This document shows, piece by piece, positions 1 to 11,034 of a stretch of 64,000 bases of DNA. Numbering within the stretch: the stretch's first letter is position 1; each line of letters begins with the position of its first letter. A model generated the notes under the pieces. That model searched no databases and had not been told where the DNA came from. It worked only from the letters and a program-made list of their open reading frames with translations. Origin of the DNA: Herbinix sp. (GTDB lineage Bacteria > Bacillota > Clostridia > Lachnospirales > Lachnospiraceae); assembly GCA_029256105.1 (NCBI GenBank), contig JAQSYO010000003.1, positions 248,001 to 312,000 of the forward strand. The letters are read 5' to 3'. A program made the position numbers and the translations under genes.

Positions 1-33
1 AACTACATTAACCGAATAAAATAATAAATTAGG

Positions 34-62
34 GCTTGCATCTTGATGGATGCAGGCTTTTT
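34..62 (+). terminator. Intrinsic terminator of a gene upstream of the window
   Basis: A 9-bp stem (GCTTGCATC at 34-42 with GATGCAGGC at 49-57, one G-T pair) is followed by five T. It lies about 230 bp before the first gene, so it probably ends a transcript entering from the left. The following stretch to about 195 holds nothing recognisable. Confidence 0.75.
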
Positions 63-195
63 GCATTCTATAGGATCTGCAATCAAATTATCACTTATCA
101 ATTTTGTCAGCTACATATAATCAATTCTAATTAAAGAAAAGACAGAATAGACAGCAATGATAGTAAAGACAAGTTAAGAAAAAAATGGAAAGGTA

Positions 196-253
196 TTGAC
201 AATTTTAAATATGTGTTATAATATCAATTCATTAATCATAGTATACATACTAT
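196..253 (+). promoter_or_regulatory. Promoter and palindrome before the ABC importer/metY operon
   Basis: TTGACA at 196-201 is followed by a -10-like region TATAATAT at 217-224 (15-17 bp spacing depending on the hexamer chosen). Just downstream is a perfect 7-bp inverted repeat ATAGTAT-AC-ATACTAT (238-253), with a further AATAGTATGG half-like copy at about 255-264. Its place over the start of transcription suits a repressor operator or a small 5' hairpin. No regulator is encoded in the operon and no SAM riboswitch is visible. Confidence 0.5.
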
Positions 254-288
254 AATAGTATGGAATATAAGAGAGGAGCGAATTCCAT

Positions 289-951
289 ATGCAACAAATA
301 ATAGATTACTTCATAACAAATAAGAATGATTATTTGGAATTAGTAATTCAGCATATTGATATTAGTTTGACTTCAATTATTTTTGCTATGATAATTGCGA
401 TTCCTTTGGGAATTTTCGGTACACGATGTTGGGGCTTATATAAATTCATCAAAGGTGCATTTGGCACCCTGAGAATTATACCAAGTTTGGCTATTCTAGT
501 CCTTTGCATTCCGATTATGGGTACGGGAATGAAACCGGCGGTAACCGCTTTAACTATTCTAGCGATACCACCGATTTTAATTAACACAGCTTTAGCTTTT
601 CGTACTTTACCGGAACCGGTGCTTGAGACTGCTTTTGGTATGGGTATGGGAAAATGGAGGACTTTTTTTACGGTAAAGCTCCCTTTAGCATTTCCATTAA
701 TCTTTACCGGAATTAAGACAGCCGTAGTTGAAGTAATAGCAAGTGCGACACTTGCGGCTTACATCGGTGCTGGAGGGCTTGGAAGTCTTATATTCACGGG
801 ACTTGGACTGATGAGAACAGATTTATTAATCATAGGAGGTGCTTCGGTGGGAATGCTTTCCTTATTTTCAGGATATTTGCTTAATGTATTGGATCACCGA
901 ATTAGTAAATATAAAAATGTTAAGGTTTCGAAGTCAGGGAACAAAGTATGA
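289..951 (+). CDS. ABC importer permease, OpuB/OpuC (quaternary amine) type
   Basis: Inner-membrane subunit of a type I ABC importer of the glycine betaine/choline/carnitine class. About five hydrophobic segments are visible, and the ATPase-contacting EAA-type loop appears as ETAFGMGMGKWRTF near residues 115-128 followed by KLPLAFP. At 220 aa it has the normal length for OpuBB/OpuCB. AGAGGAG lies 10 nt before the ATG. A second, related permease closes the transporter set four genes later, so the importer is probably built from two different permeases. The true substrate is not shown; the metY partner suggests a sulfur or methylated compound rather than an osmolyte (inference). Confidence 0.85.
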   Translation: MQQIIDYFITNKNDYLELVIQHIDISLTSIIFAMIIAIPLGIFGTRCWGLYKFIKGAFGTLRIIPSLAILVLCIPIMGTGMKPAVTALTILAIPPILINTALAFRTLPEPVLETAFGMGMGKWRTFFTVKLPLAFPLIFTGIKTAVVEVIASATLAAYIGAGGLGSLIFTGLGLMRTDLLIIGGASVGMLSLFSGYLLNVLDHRISKYKNVKVSKSGNKV

Positions 952-1013
952 AAAAGATTATCTTCAGACTTAAAATTGAAAGCCCAACAAAAGTGGGCAG
1001 ATGGGAGAATTAA

Positions 1014-1925
1014 ATGAAAAAATCAACTCTAAGAAAGTTATCAATCGTAGTATCACTTATATTAGTCGTAGCATCTATTACAGGATGTGCTAAAAAATCG
1101 GAGGATGTAAGCTCCGATAAGAAATCATTGATTAAGATAGGTTCGAAGGATTTCACAGAAAATTTAATATTGGCAGAAATTTATGCACTAGCGCTTGAAG
1201 ATAAAGGGTATGAAGTAGAACGAGTATTTAATGTTGCAAGCGCAGTAGTACATACGACGCTAGTAAGTGGTGATATTGATCTTTATCCGGAATATACAGG
1301 AACTGGATTACTATCCGTATTGAAGTTGCCTTTAGAAACTGATCCACAGAAGGTATATGATACTGTTAAAGCAGAATACGAAAAACAATTCGATTTGGTA
1401 TGGTTAGATTATGCACAGGCAAATGACGGTCAGGGACTTGTAATTACAACAGCAGCTTCCGAGCAATATGGGATTAAGACCTTATCAGATTTACAGAAGA
1501 ATGCAGATAAATTAAGATTTGCTTCCCAAGGTGAATTTGATGTCAGAGAAGATGGTATCCCTGCTTTGGTTGCAAAATATGGTGCTTTTAACTGGGCATC
1601 TTCTAAGGTATACGACAATGGACTGAAATACGAAGTGTTAAAAAATGGTGAAGCAGATGTTGCTGTAGCATACACAACAGAAGGTCAGTTAGTGGATGAC
1701 ACGTTTACCTTATTGGAAGATGATAAATATGTTTGGCCTCCCTACAACATCGCACCAATTATTCGTAAAGCAGTTTTAGATAAAAATCCGGATATTGCTG
1801 AAATTCTCAATGCGATCAACGCAAATATCGATACAAAGACGATAACTTCCTTAAATGCAAAGGTTGATGTGGATAAAAAAGAATATGAAGAAGTAGCAAA
1901 GGAATATTATGAGTCAATCAAATAA
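1014..1925 (+). CDS. Substrate-binding lipoprotein, OpuBC/ProX family
   Basis: Extracytoplasmic binding protein that feeds the neighbouring permeases. It has a signal peptide ending in a lipobox SITGC, with the lipidated Cys at residue 25. The family signatures GSKDFTENLILAE and GDIDLYPEYTGTG are present, as in OpuCC-type proteins, and the 303-aa length is normal. GGGAG lies 6 nt before the ATG. A small hairpin (GCCCA/TGGGC, 982-998) sits between the first permease gene and this one and may set their expression ratio. The 3' end overlaps the next gene by 17 nt, which implies translational coupling. Ligand identity is unknown. Confidence 0.88.
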   Translation: MKKSTLRKLSIVVSLILVVASITGCAKKSEDVSSDKKSLIKIGSKDFTENLILAEIYALALEDKGYEVERVFNVASAVVHTTLVSGDIDLYPEYTGTGLLSVLKLPLETDPQKVYDTVKAEYEKQFDLVWLDYAQANDGQGLVITTAASEQYGIKTLSDLQKNADKLRFASQGEFDVREDGIPALVAKYGAFNWASSKVYDNGLKYEVLKNGEADVAVAYTTEGQLVDDTFTLLEDDKYVWPPYNIAPIIRKAVLDKNPDIAEILNAINANIDTKTITSLNAKVDVDKKEYEEVAKEYYESIK

Positions 1926-2823
1926 AGTAATCACATTTATACAGAGGTTTCAAGTGCCGGAGGTTGGTTATCAATACCTGGATCGCATGTTTACAGTGGA
2001 AGAGATTGAATTTGTAAGTGGGAATGAAAAAGACATTTTTACCATAGACGATATAGCAAGGTCCGGTGTAATTGATGCTGAGCAATTCCTAAAGAATAGC
2101 TATCGCAGAGGAATCATATCCGTTGTAGATCTAGAAAAAGGTAGTTATAAAATATCTAATTTTTATGGCAGATTGGACATTTTTTCAATTTCTGAAACGG
2201 ATACCTATAAGAAATTCCCTTTAGAGGCTAGAGATTCCCTTGATGAGTGGTACTTTGAAGCTTATTATAAAGGATTAAATCAAAATCCGGAGGTTCGACC
2301 AACAGACGATGAGATATTACCATTGGAGGAGGTACTTTCCTTTATTGATGGGCAGGAAAGACCGGTATATCTTAATTACTGCGATTGCAGAAGTCTTCGG
2401 GGAGATTGTGGATTATCGACTAAAACCTGCATCACTTATAGAGATGGAATCAATTCCTTTGCTCATCGTGGGCTATCAGAGAAAATTGATAAGGAGAAGG
2501 CAAAGGAAATTGTAATTAAGGCAGATAAAATTGGTCTTATGCATACAGTTAATCCTAATGGAATTTGTAATTGCTGTGACGATTGCTGTTATCTATTTCG
2601 AGGACAGAACAGAAGAGGTAGTAGTGGCTTTTGGCCGAAAACGGACAATATAATTGAACTAGATACCTCCAAATGTATTAAATGTGGAAAATGCGTAAAA
2701 AGATGTCATTTTGAAGTATTTCAAAAAGGATACAAAATACTTGTGCATGAGACAAAATGCGTAGGCTGCGGAATTTGTGTGCAGAGTTGTCCTGCTGGAG
2801 CTTTAAAGCTGAAAGGAAGATAG
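1909..2823 (+). CDS. Cysteine-rich 2x[4Fe-4S] ferredoxin-like protein inside the importer operon
   Basis: A 304-aa cytoplasmic protein with three visible parts. Residues 1-100 look like a winged-helix-type region (inferred from FTIDDIARSGVIDAEQFLKN and RRGIISVVD). The middle has two unusual Cys clusters, YCDCRSLRGDCG near 157 and GICNCCDDCCY near 218. The C-terminus has two canonical ferredoxin motifs, CIKCGKCVKRC and CVGCGICVQSC. Proteins of this build occur in anaerobes, but I cannot name the function. It overlaps the binding-protein gene and lies 3 nt before the ATPase gene, so it is translated with the importer. A redox or demethylation-type partner for the imported compound is possible; this is inference. 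Confidence 0.8.
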   Translation: MSQSNKVITFIQRFQVPEVGYQYLDRMFTVEEIEFVSGNEKDIFTIDDIARSGVIDAEQFLKNSYRRGIISVVDLEKGSYKISNFYGRLDIFSISETDTYKKFPLEARDSLDEWYFEAYYKGLNQNPEVRPTDDEILPLEEVLSFIDGQERPVYLNYCDCRSLRGDCGLSTKTCITYRDGINSFAHRGLSEKIDKEKAKEIVIKADKIGLMHTVNPNGICNCCDDCCYLFRGQNRRGSSGFWPKTDNIIELDTSKCIKCGKCVKRCHFEVFQKGYKILVHETKCVGCGICVQSCPAGALKLKGR

Positions 2824-2826
2824 ATT

Positions 2827-3597
2827 ATGAGTGTTGCTGCTGAGTTTCTTAATATAAATAAACGGTTTCCGGGTTCAAACTATAATGCACTTGAGGATGT
2901 GAGTCTAAGCATCAACGAAGGTGAATTAATTACAATTCTAGGAACTTCTGGATGTGGAAAAACCACCTTGTTAAAAATGGTGAACCGCATATTTGAGCCG
3001 GATAGTGGCGAAATCAGATTATTTGGTAGAGACATCAAAGAGATGGATCCAATTAAGCTAAGAAGAGGCATCGGTTATGTAATTCAGCAGGTAGGTCTGT
3101 TCCCTCATATGACAATTTATAATAATATCGCAACGGTTCCTAAAATTCTCGGTTGGGATAAGAAACAGATTGAAGTCCGTGTAGAGGAGTTGTTTCAATT
3201 GATCAATCTGGATTCGAATGAATTTAAATCCAGATATCCTGCACAGCTATCAGGAGGACAGCAACAAAGAATTGGGCTTGCCAGAGCCTTGGCAGCGGAC
3301 CCTGCTTTGATGTTGCTAGATGAACCCTTTGGAGCAATCGATGCCATTAACCGTGAAAATCTCCAGGATGAACTTTTACGAATACATGAGAAATCAAAGA
3401 AGACATTTTTGTTTGTAACTCATGATATTAATGAAGCATTTAAATTAGGAACCAGAGTATTGATTATGGATAAAGGGCAGGTAAAACAATTCGGGACTCC
3501 AAGTGAGATATTAAAAAATCCAGCTGATGAATTTGTTAAGGCGTTGATAAAATCAGCGGAAAAACAATATCTCGTGCAGGAGGGAGGAGGGATTTAA
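2827..3597 (+). CDS. ABC importer ATPase, OpuA/OpuC type without CBS domains
   Basis: Nucleotide-binding subunit of the importer. Walker A is GTSGCGKTT (about residues 39-47), the signature is LSGGQQQ (about 141), Walker B is LMLLDEP and the switch His lies in VTHD. At 256 aa it stops after the ATPase core and lacks the two C-terminal CBS domains that sense ionic strength in OpuA/OpuCA. This argues against a mainly osmotic role. A GAAAGGAAGA ribosome site precedes the ATG, and the stop overlaps the next start as TAATG. Confidence 0.88.
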   Translation: MSVAAEFLNINKRFPGSNYNALEDVSLSINEGELITILGTSGCGKTTLLKMVNRIFEPDSGEIRLFGRDIKEMDPIKLRRGIGYVIQQVGLFPHMTIYNNIATVPKILGWDKKQIEVRVEELFQLINLDSNEFKSRYPAQLSGGQQQRIGLARALAADPALMLLDEPFGAIDAINRENLQDELLRIHEKSKKTFLFVTHDINEAFKLGTRVLIMDKGQVKQFGTPSEILKNPADEFVKALIKSAEKQYLVQEGGGI

Positions 3598-4235
3598 TGC
3601 TTTCCTATTTTGCAAAGTATCATGACAAATTATTCACTGCGCTATCCCAACATCTGGCGATTGTAGGAATTACGTTATTAATTTCCGTAATTCTGGCATT
3701 TGTAATTACGTTATTTGTTATGAAGTCTGAGACCATATCAAATATCATAACTCAAATATTTAGTATCATTTATTCAATTCCTAGTCTTGCACTTTTTTCG
3801 TTACTTATCCCAGTCATGGGGATAGGAAGAAAGACTGCTATTGTAGTATTAGTATTATACAATCAGTTTTTACTGCTTCGCAATAACCTCGCAGGCTTGA
3901 AAAGTGTTGACCCTGCGGTGATTGAAGCGGCAATGGGAATGGGAATGAATGAGTGGCAGATATTATATAAAGTGAAATTACCACTGGCTTTGCCTGTGAT
4001 TATGGCAGGAATCCATTTGGCAGTTATCTCAACGATTGGAATTGCAACGATTGCGGCAACCATTCATGCAGGAGGGTTAGGAACGATATTATTTGACGGA
4101 CTTCGAACGATGAATACCAATAAAATAATCTGGGGAACCATCTTCTGTGCAGGCATCGCTTGGGTAGCAGATTTATTGCTGAGAATACTTGAGAAAATAT
4201 TATACAAAAAGGCGGGATTTAAAAATGAGTTATGA
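3597..4235 (+). CDS. ABC importer permease, OpuB/OpuC type (second)
   Basis: The second membrane subunit (212 aa), with the coupling motif EAAMGMGMNEWQILYKVKLP and about five to six hydrophobic segments. It resembles the first permease of the operon, so the transporter is likely a heterodimer of permeases as in OpuC systems. The start overlaps the ATPase stop by one base (TAATG) after an AGGAGGGAGG ribosome site, a strong sign of coupling. The 3' end overlaps metY by 11 nt. Confidence 0.87.
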   Translation: MLSYFAKYHDKLFTALSQHLAIVGITLLISVILAFVITLFVMKSETISNIITQIFSIIYSIPSLALFSLLIPVMGIGRKTAIVVLVLYNQFLLLRNNLAGLKSVDPAVIEAAMGMGMNEWQILYKVKLPLALPVIMAGIHLAVISTIGIATIAATIHAGGLGTILFDGLRTMNTNKIIWGTIFCAGIAWVADLLLRILEKILYKKAGFKNEL

Positions 4236-5523
4236 AGCATATAAAGACAATACACTTGGTTTCACAACACGTCAGCTGCATGCAGGATATAATCCTGCAG
4301 ATCATTATCGTTCAAAAGCGGTTCCGATCTATCAGACGGCTGCCTTTGAGCTCGGAGACTTTGACCGCTGTACAAGACTATTCGAATATTCTGAGGAGGG
4401 CCATTCCTATGTCAGATTTTCTAATCCGACGAATGATGTCTTAGAGAAAAGAATAGCATCCTTAGAAGGGGGAAGTGCAGCACTGTCATTAAGCTCCGGT
4501 ATGGCAGCAATTTCAAATACCTTTTTAAATATTGCCAGAGCAGGAGATGAAATCGTTGCAGTACAGACCTTATATGGAGGAAGTACAACCCTACTCAATA
4601 AAATTCTGCCCGAATATGGAATCCAAGGACGCTTTGTTGAAGATGAAAATGATATTGAGTCCTACAAAAAAGTTATTAATGAGAAAACAAAAGCAATCTA
4701 TATTGAAAGCCTTGGAAATCCCGGAATGAATATAGTTGATATCGAGGCAATTGCAAATCTAGCACATGAGAATGGCATACCGCTAATTATTGATAATACG
4801 TTCGCAACGCCTTACTTGTTAAGAGCTTTTGATTATGGAGCTGACATTATCTGTTATTCTGCAACGAAATATTTATCGGGTCACGGAACAATCATTGTTG
4901 GCCTAGTGGTTGAAAAAGGTGGCTTTAATTGGTTTAACGGAAAATTTCCGCAGTTCGAGTCCTTTTACGAGGAATACAAAAATTCCATCGGCGAAGAGGA
5001 GTTAAACAAATCGATCTTTACAAAACGACTGCGTATTCGATATTTGACAGATTTAGGCTCGCATTTAAGCCCAACCAGCGCTTTTTATCTACTTCAAGGT
5101 ATGGAAACACTCTCCCTTCGAATGGACCGTCATACTTCAAATGCACAAAAGATTGCGGAATTTCTGAGCAATCACCCTCAGATTTTAGAAGTATCTTATC
5201 CGGGGCTGGATAGCAGTCCTTATCATACACTAGCGAAAAAGTATTTTCCGAAAGGACCAGGAGCGATAATGTCAATTCGACTAAAGGGTGGCTTGGACGC
5301 AGCGAAGAGAGTTATAGAAAATGTTAGGGTTTTTGATTATATGGTAAATGTAGGAGATGCGAAATCCCTGATTGTGCATTCCGCTACCTCGACCCACTTT
5401 GGACAGACGGCGGAGGAGAGAGAAAAGCCAGGAGTTTATGAGGATACCTTGCGATTGTCCATAGGTATTGAAGATGCAGAGGATTTAATTGCAGATTTAA
5501 AACAAGCGTTGGAAGCTATATAA
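4225..5523 (+). CDS. metY: O-acetylhomoserine sulfhydrylase (MetY-type, PLP enzyme)
   Basis: Cytoplasmic Cys/Met-metabolism PLP enzyme that condenses O-acetylhomoserine with sulfide or methanethiol to give homocysteine or methionine. Visible motifs are YVRFSNPTN near the start, LSSGMAAISN, the substrate loop SLGNPGMN, and the PLP-lysine region SATKYLSGHGT (Lys near residue 215). The 432-aa length is typical of MetY, which is longer than MetB/MetC. I chose ATG 4225 (MSYEAYKD) because AAGGCGGG lies 8 nt upstream; an in-frame ATG at 4189 lies deep in the permease. It is the last gene of the importer operon, which links the imported compound to sulfur amino acid synthesis. Confidence 0.88.
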   Translation: MSYEAYKDNTLGFTTRQLHAGYNPADHYRSKAVPIYQTAAFELGDFDRCTRLFEYSEEGHSYVRFSNPTNDVLEKRIASLEGGSAALSLSSGMAAISNTFLNIARAGDEIVAVQTLYGGSTTLLNKILPEYGIQGRFVEDENDIESYKKVINEKTKAIYIESLGNPGMNIVDIEAIANLAHENGIPLIIDNTFATPYLLRAFDYGADIICYSATKYLSGHGTIIVGLVVEKGGFNWFNGKFPQFESFYEEYKNSIGEEELNKSIFTKRLRIRYLTDLGSHLSPTSAFYLLQGMETLSLRMDRHTSNAQKIAEFLSNHPQILEVSYPGLDSSPYHTLAKKYFPKGPGAIMSIRLKGGLDAAKRVIENVRVFDYMVNVGDAKSLIVHSATSTHFGQTAEEREKPGVYEDTLRLSIGIEDAEDLIADLKQALEAI

Positions 5524-5591
5524 TACCGAAAAATAGTTAGAAAAGTAATATAAATTAGAGTAGTTAAGTATGGAATAAACAATAGAATATG

Positions 5592-5628
5592 GATCATGAA
5601 CCGATAGATCATGAACCGATAGATCATA
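5592..5628. repeat. 15-bp tandem repeat after metY
   Basis: Two full copies of GATCATGAACCGATA and a partial third (GATCATA), about 70 bp past the metY stop. It belongs to a set of short repeats placed behind stop codons in this window. Confidence 0.8.
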
Positions 5629-5677
5629 CATAATTGTTATAATAATCGTTATGGTAAAGGTATCAAAAGTATGAAAT

Positions 5678-5707
5678 AAGAGTTGAAATATTTTCGGCTC
5701 TTTTTTT
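5678..5707 (+). terminator. Terminator of the importer/metY operon
   Basis: Stem AAGAGTTGAAA (5678-5688) pairs with TTTCGGCTCTT (5692-5702) through two G-T pairs and is followed by a run of T. It ends the operon that starts near 220. Confidence 0.8.
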
Positions 5708-5793
5708 ACGTCTACTTATATAATGATACTTTTTGCAAAGGACCATAGAGGGATGTTGAAATTTATTGTACAAAAACAGGATAAAAAAGTACA

Positions 5794-5852
5794 TTTCATT
5801 ATTTTCCCATTCGCTTTATAATAAAGATAATTTATGAAAACGTTTTAGGAGG
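5794..5852 (+). promoter_or_regulatory. Promoter and LacI/CcpA-type operator before the first Gfo/Idh gene
   Basis: A -10 TATAAT at 5817-5822 has a weak -35 (TTTCAT, 5794-5799) 17 bp upstream. TGAAAACGTTTTA (5835-5847) contains the perfect palindrome AAAACGTTTT, matches 12 of 14 positions of the catabolite-responsive element consensus and abuts the AGGAGG ribosome site. A LacI-family protein bound here would block both transcription and ribosome access. Confidence 0.5.
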
Positions 5853-5863
5853 TAATGAGTGTA

Positions 5864-7024
5864 ATGATTAATATCGCAATAATAGGAACTGGTAACATCT
5901 CACCATTCCATATCAAAGGGTATCTGGAATTCCCTAACCGCTGTAAAATAGTTGCACTGGTGGATATATACCCAGAGAAAGCGAAGGCAAAAGCAGAAGA
6001 ATACGGGTTAAAGGATGCACAAATATATAGCTCTTATCAAGAACTACTAACCAGGAAGGACATCGACTTAGTCAGCGTGTGTACGCCGCCCTATTTGCAT
6101 GCGCAGATTAGCATTGACTGCATGAAGGCAGGAAAGAACGTATTGTGTGAAAAGCCGATGGCCTCGTCATTGGAAGAATGTGATGCAATGCTTCTTATGG
6201 CAAAAGAAACGGGGAGGACTTTGGGGATTGTTGCTCAGAATCGGTTCAGTACTTCGTTTATGAATCTAAAGAAGACCTTAGATGCTGACTTGATTGGTAA
6301 CGTTGTCTGGGCAGATATCGATTCACATTGGTGGAGAGGCACCAGTTATTACGATCTATGGTGGCGTGGAACGTGGGAGAAGGAATCCGGCGGATGTACC
6401 CTAAATCATGCAGTACATCATATTGATTTGCTGAATTGGATGATGGGTGGCGTACCCAAGAAGGTGAATGCTGTACTTGGTAATGTGGCTCATAATAATT
6501 CCGAGGTGGAGGATGTCTCTGTTGCAGTACTAAAATACGAGAGTGGCGCAATGGCTAGATTAACCAGCTCCTTAGTACATCACGGTGAAAATCAGAAAAT
6601 AGAATTCCAAGGCTCGAAAGCACGTATTGCCGCACCCTGGAAGGTAACTGCTTCCAAAGCTAAGGAAAATGGATTTCCGGAGAAGAACGCAGAATTAGAA
6701 GAACAATTGACACAATATTATGAAACACTTCCGAACCTTGCGAAGGAAGGGCATACCGGTGAAATAGATAATGTATTATCTGCACTCGAGCAGGGTATAG
6801 ATCCTCTTATAACCGGTCACAGCGGAAGAAATACCATCGAATTAATTACAGCCATTTATAAATCCGGTTTCGAAGAAAGAATGGTGGAACTACCTATATC
6901 GAAGGAAGATCCTTGGTATACGGTAGAGGGTATTATGAAGAATGTTAAGCCCTTTTATCAAAAGACAACCTTCCTAGAGAATGTTACGGATCAGAAGATT
7001 ACGGTAGGTAGTGACTTCAAATGA
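5864..7024 (+). CDS. Gfo/Idh/MocA family NAD(P)-dependent oxidoreductase
   Basis: Sugar or cyclitol dehydrogenase of the Gfo/Idh/MocA family. A Rossmann motif GTGNISPFH lies at the N-terminus, the CEKPMAS motif carries the catalytic Lys near residue 95, and GGCTLNHAVHHIDL supplies the His/Asp active-site region. Start 5864 was chosen because the AGGAGG box ends 11 nt before it, while the in-frame ATG at 5855 lies only 2 nt from the box. The possible catabolite operator at its ribosome site and the nearby arabinofuranosidase suggest plant sugar catabolism. The exact substrate cannot be read from sequence. Confidence 0.82.
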   Translation: MINIAIIGTGNISPFHIKGYLEFPNRCKIVALVDIYPEKAKAKAEEYGLKDAQIYSSYQELLTRKDIDLVSVCTPPYLHAQISIDCMKAGKNVLCEKPMASSLEECDAMLLMAKETGRTLGIVAQNRFSTSFMNLKKTLDADLIGNVVWADIDSHWWRGTSYYDLWWRGTWEKESGGCTLNHAVHHIDLLNWMMGGVPKKVNAVLGNVAHNNSEVEDVSVAVLKYESGAMARLTSSLVHHGENQKIEFQGSKARIAAPWKVTASKAKENGFPEKNAELEEQLTQYYETLPNLAKEGHTGEIDNVLSALEQGIDPLITGHSGRNTIELITAIYKSGFEERMVELPISKEDPWYTVEGIMKNVKPFYQKTTFLENVTDQKITVGSDFK

Positions 7025-7138
7025 AAGAAACTGATATAAGAAGTTATCGGATGTAGAAGTATATAAGTGTGCTATAATTTATTAATAGTTTTAATAATTA
7101 TGTATTAATAGGGATAAAACATATTAGGAGGAACGTTT

Positions 7139-8224
7139 ATGAATAAAAGTGATGGAATGAATTATGCTCCCAAGGGAAAGCCCGCACCGGTAGTAAAACC
7201 TGGAGAATTTTCTTTTGCAGCAATTGCCTTGGATCACGGACATATCTATGGTATGTGCAACGGGTTAACAGAAGCGGGAGCAACACTTAAATGGGTATAT
7301 GATCCCGATCCAATGAAAGTAGAAAAATTTTGTGAAGCATTTCCTGAGGTAAGGGTTGCTTCAAGCGAAGAAGAAATCTTGCAAGACGAAGAAGTTAAAT
7401 TGGTAGCAGGAGCAGCAGTAACCTCCTTACGATGTGCCTTGGGACTTCGTGTTATGAAGGCAGGGAAGGATTATTTCACAGATAAAGCGCCTTTAACTAC
7501 CTTAGAACAGTTGGCTATGGCGAAAGAGATGGTTAAGACAACTGGGATGAAATACATGGTTTATTATAGTGAACGGCTTCATGTGGAGAGTGCAATCTAC
7601 GCGGGATATTTAATTGAAGAGGGTGCGATTGGACGTGTCATTCAGGTGCTTGGACTTGGTCCTCACAGACTTAACGCAGCCTCCAGACCGGATTGGTTCT
7701 TTGAGAAGGAGAATTACGGTGGAATTTTATGTGATATCGGTAGTCATCAGATAGAACAGTTTCTTTATTACGGTGGTGTGAAGGAAGGGGAGGTTGTTAG
7801 AAGCCAGGTTGGTAATTATAATCATCCGAACTATCCGGAATTAGATGACTTTGGCGATTGCAACATTGTTGGAGATAATGGAACCACTAATTATTTTCGT
7901 GTCGATTGGTTCACACCCGATGGACTTTCTACCTGGGGTGATGGAAGAACGATAATTCTTGGTACAGAAGGCTATATTGAACTTAGAAAATATGTTAATG
8001 TCGGAACTTCAACGGAGCCGAACCACGTATTTCTTGTTAACGGGCAAGGAGAACAACATTATGAAGTGTCAGGTAAGGTTGGATATCCGTTCTTTGGACA
8101 ACTTATCTTAGACTGTATCTACCGAACTGAGAATGCGATGACACAAGAGCATGCCTTTAAAGCAGCGGAGCTATCCGTAAAGGCTCAGCTGCTCGCAGTG
8201 GAGTTGACTGAGAAAAGGGTATAG
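7139..8224 (+). CDS. Gfo/Idh/MocA family oxidoreductase (second, divergent)
   Basis: A 361-aa member of the same dehydrogenase family as the upstream gene but only distantly similar. The catalytic Lys motif is DKAPLTT rather than EKP, and the GGILCDIGSHQIEQF region carries the active-site His. The N-terminus has a roughly 25-residue Lys/Pro-rich lead before the Rossmann strand (FAAIALDHGHIYG). AGGAGG lies 7 nt before the ATG. A possible -10 (TATAAT, 7073-7078) in the 114-bp gap allows separate transcription. Substrate unknown; likely paired with the preceding dehydrogenase. Confidence 0.8.
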   Translation: MNKSDGMNYAPKGKPAPVVKPGEFSFAAIALDHGHIYGMCNGLTEAGATLKWVYDPDPMKVEKFCEAFPEVRVASSEEEILQDEEVKLVAGAAVTSLRCALGLRVMKAGKDYFTDKAPLTTLEQLAMAKEMVKTTGMKYMVYYSERLHVESAIYAGYLIEEGAIGRVIQVLGLGPHRLNAASRPDWFFEKENYGGILCDIGSHQIEQFLYYGGVKEGEVVRSQVGNYNHPNYPELDDFGDCNIVGDNGTTNYFRVDWFTPDGLSTWGDGRTIILGTEGYIELRKYVNVGTSTEPNHVFLVNGQGEQHYEVSGKVGYPFFGQLILDCIYRTENAMTQEHAFKAAELSVKAQLLAVELTEKRV

Positions 8225-8229
8225 CTCGA

Positions 8230-8258
8230 ACCATTATGTAAATAGATTACATAATGGT
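8230..8258. terminator. Convergent hairpin between dehydrogenase and araC-type gene
   Basis: Perfect 12-bp stem ACCATTATGTAA/TTACATAATGGT with a 5-nt loop in the 41-bp gap between converging genes. There is no clear T-tract on either side, so termination strength is uncertain. Confidence 0.55.
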
Positions 8259-8265
8259 GATAGTT

Positions 8266-10661
<2,396 letters not shown>

Positions 10662-10773
10662 TAACGTATTAATCGTGCCTCGAGCAGTGAATGTATATTA
10701 AAATAATTAGGATTAAAAGAAGAGAAATACAATTATAGATAAAATTATTGTAAATTCCATTATATGAAAATTC

Positions 10774-10819
10774 GCCTCCAAAAGTAGAGTAAGCTCTTAC
10801 ATTTGGAGGCATTTTATTT
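10774..10819 (+). terminator. Terminator of abfA
   Basis: Strong 9-bp stem GCCTCCAAA/TTTGGAGGC (10774-10782, 10802-10810) with an inner AGAG/CTCT pairing, followed by ATTTTATTT. The remaining roughly 215 bp to the next gene are AT-rich and show no firm promoter or other feature. Confidence 0.85.
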
Positions 10820-11034
10820 AAAAATTTAAATATATTATGGTACAGCTATTAGAATATAATCCCTTGTATTCTTAAATAAGAAAGATTACATACTATTCGT
10901 ATAGTTTCGTGTCGAAATATCTTATTATAACAATTTTTTAATCTAATATTAATTTCAGATGTATTGTATTTTTTTACAAAAAGAGTATATTTGTATTGTA
11001 CTTAAAATTTATTCAAGAAAGAAGTGGGAGATTT

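Noticed and set aside
63..288. SAM (S-box) or other methionine riboswitch before the importer/metY operon
   Set aside because: The leader is short and AT-rich, with no S-box core or long paired helices between promoter and first gene.
4189..4224. Longer N-terminus for MetY
   Set aside because: The upstream in-frame ATG lies within the permease gene without a ribosome site, while ATG 4225 has AAGGCGGG at the right distance.
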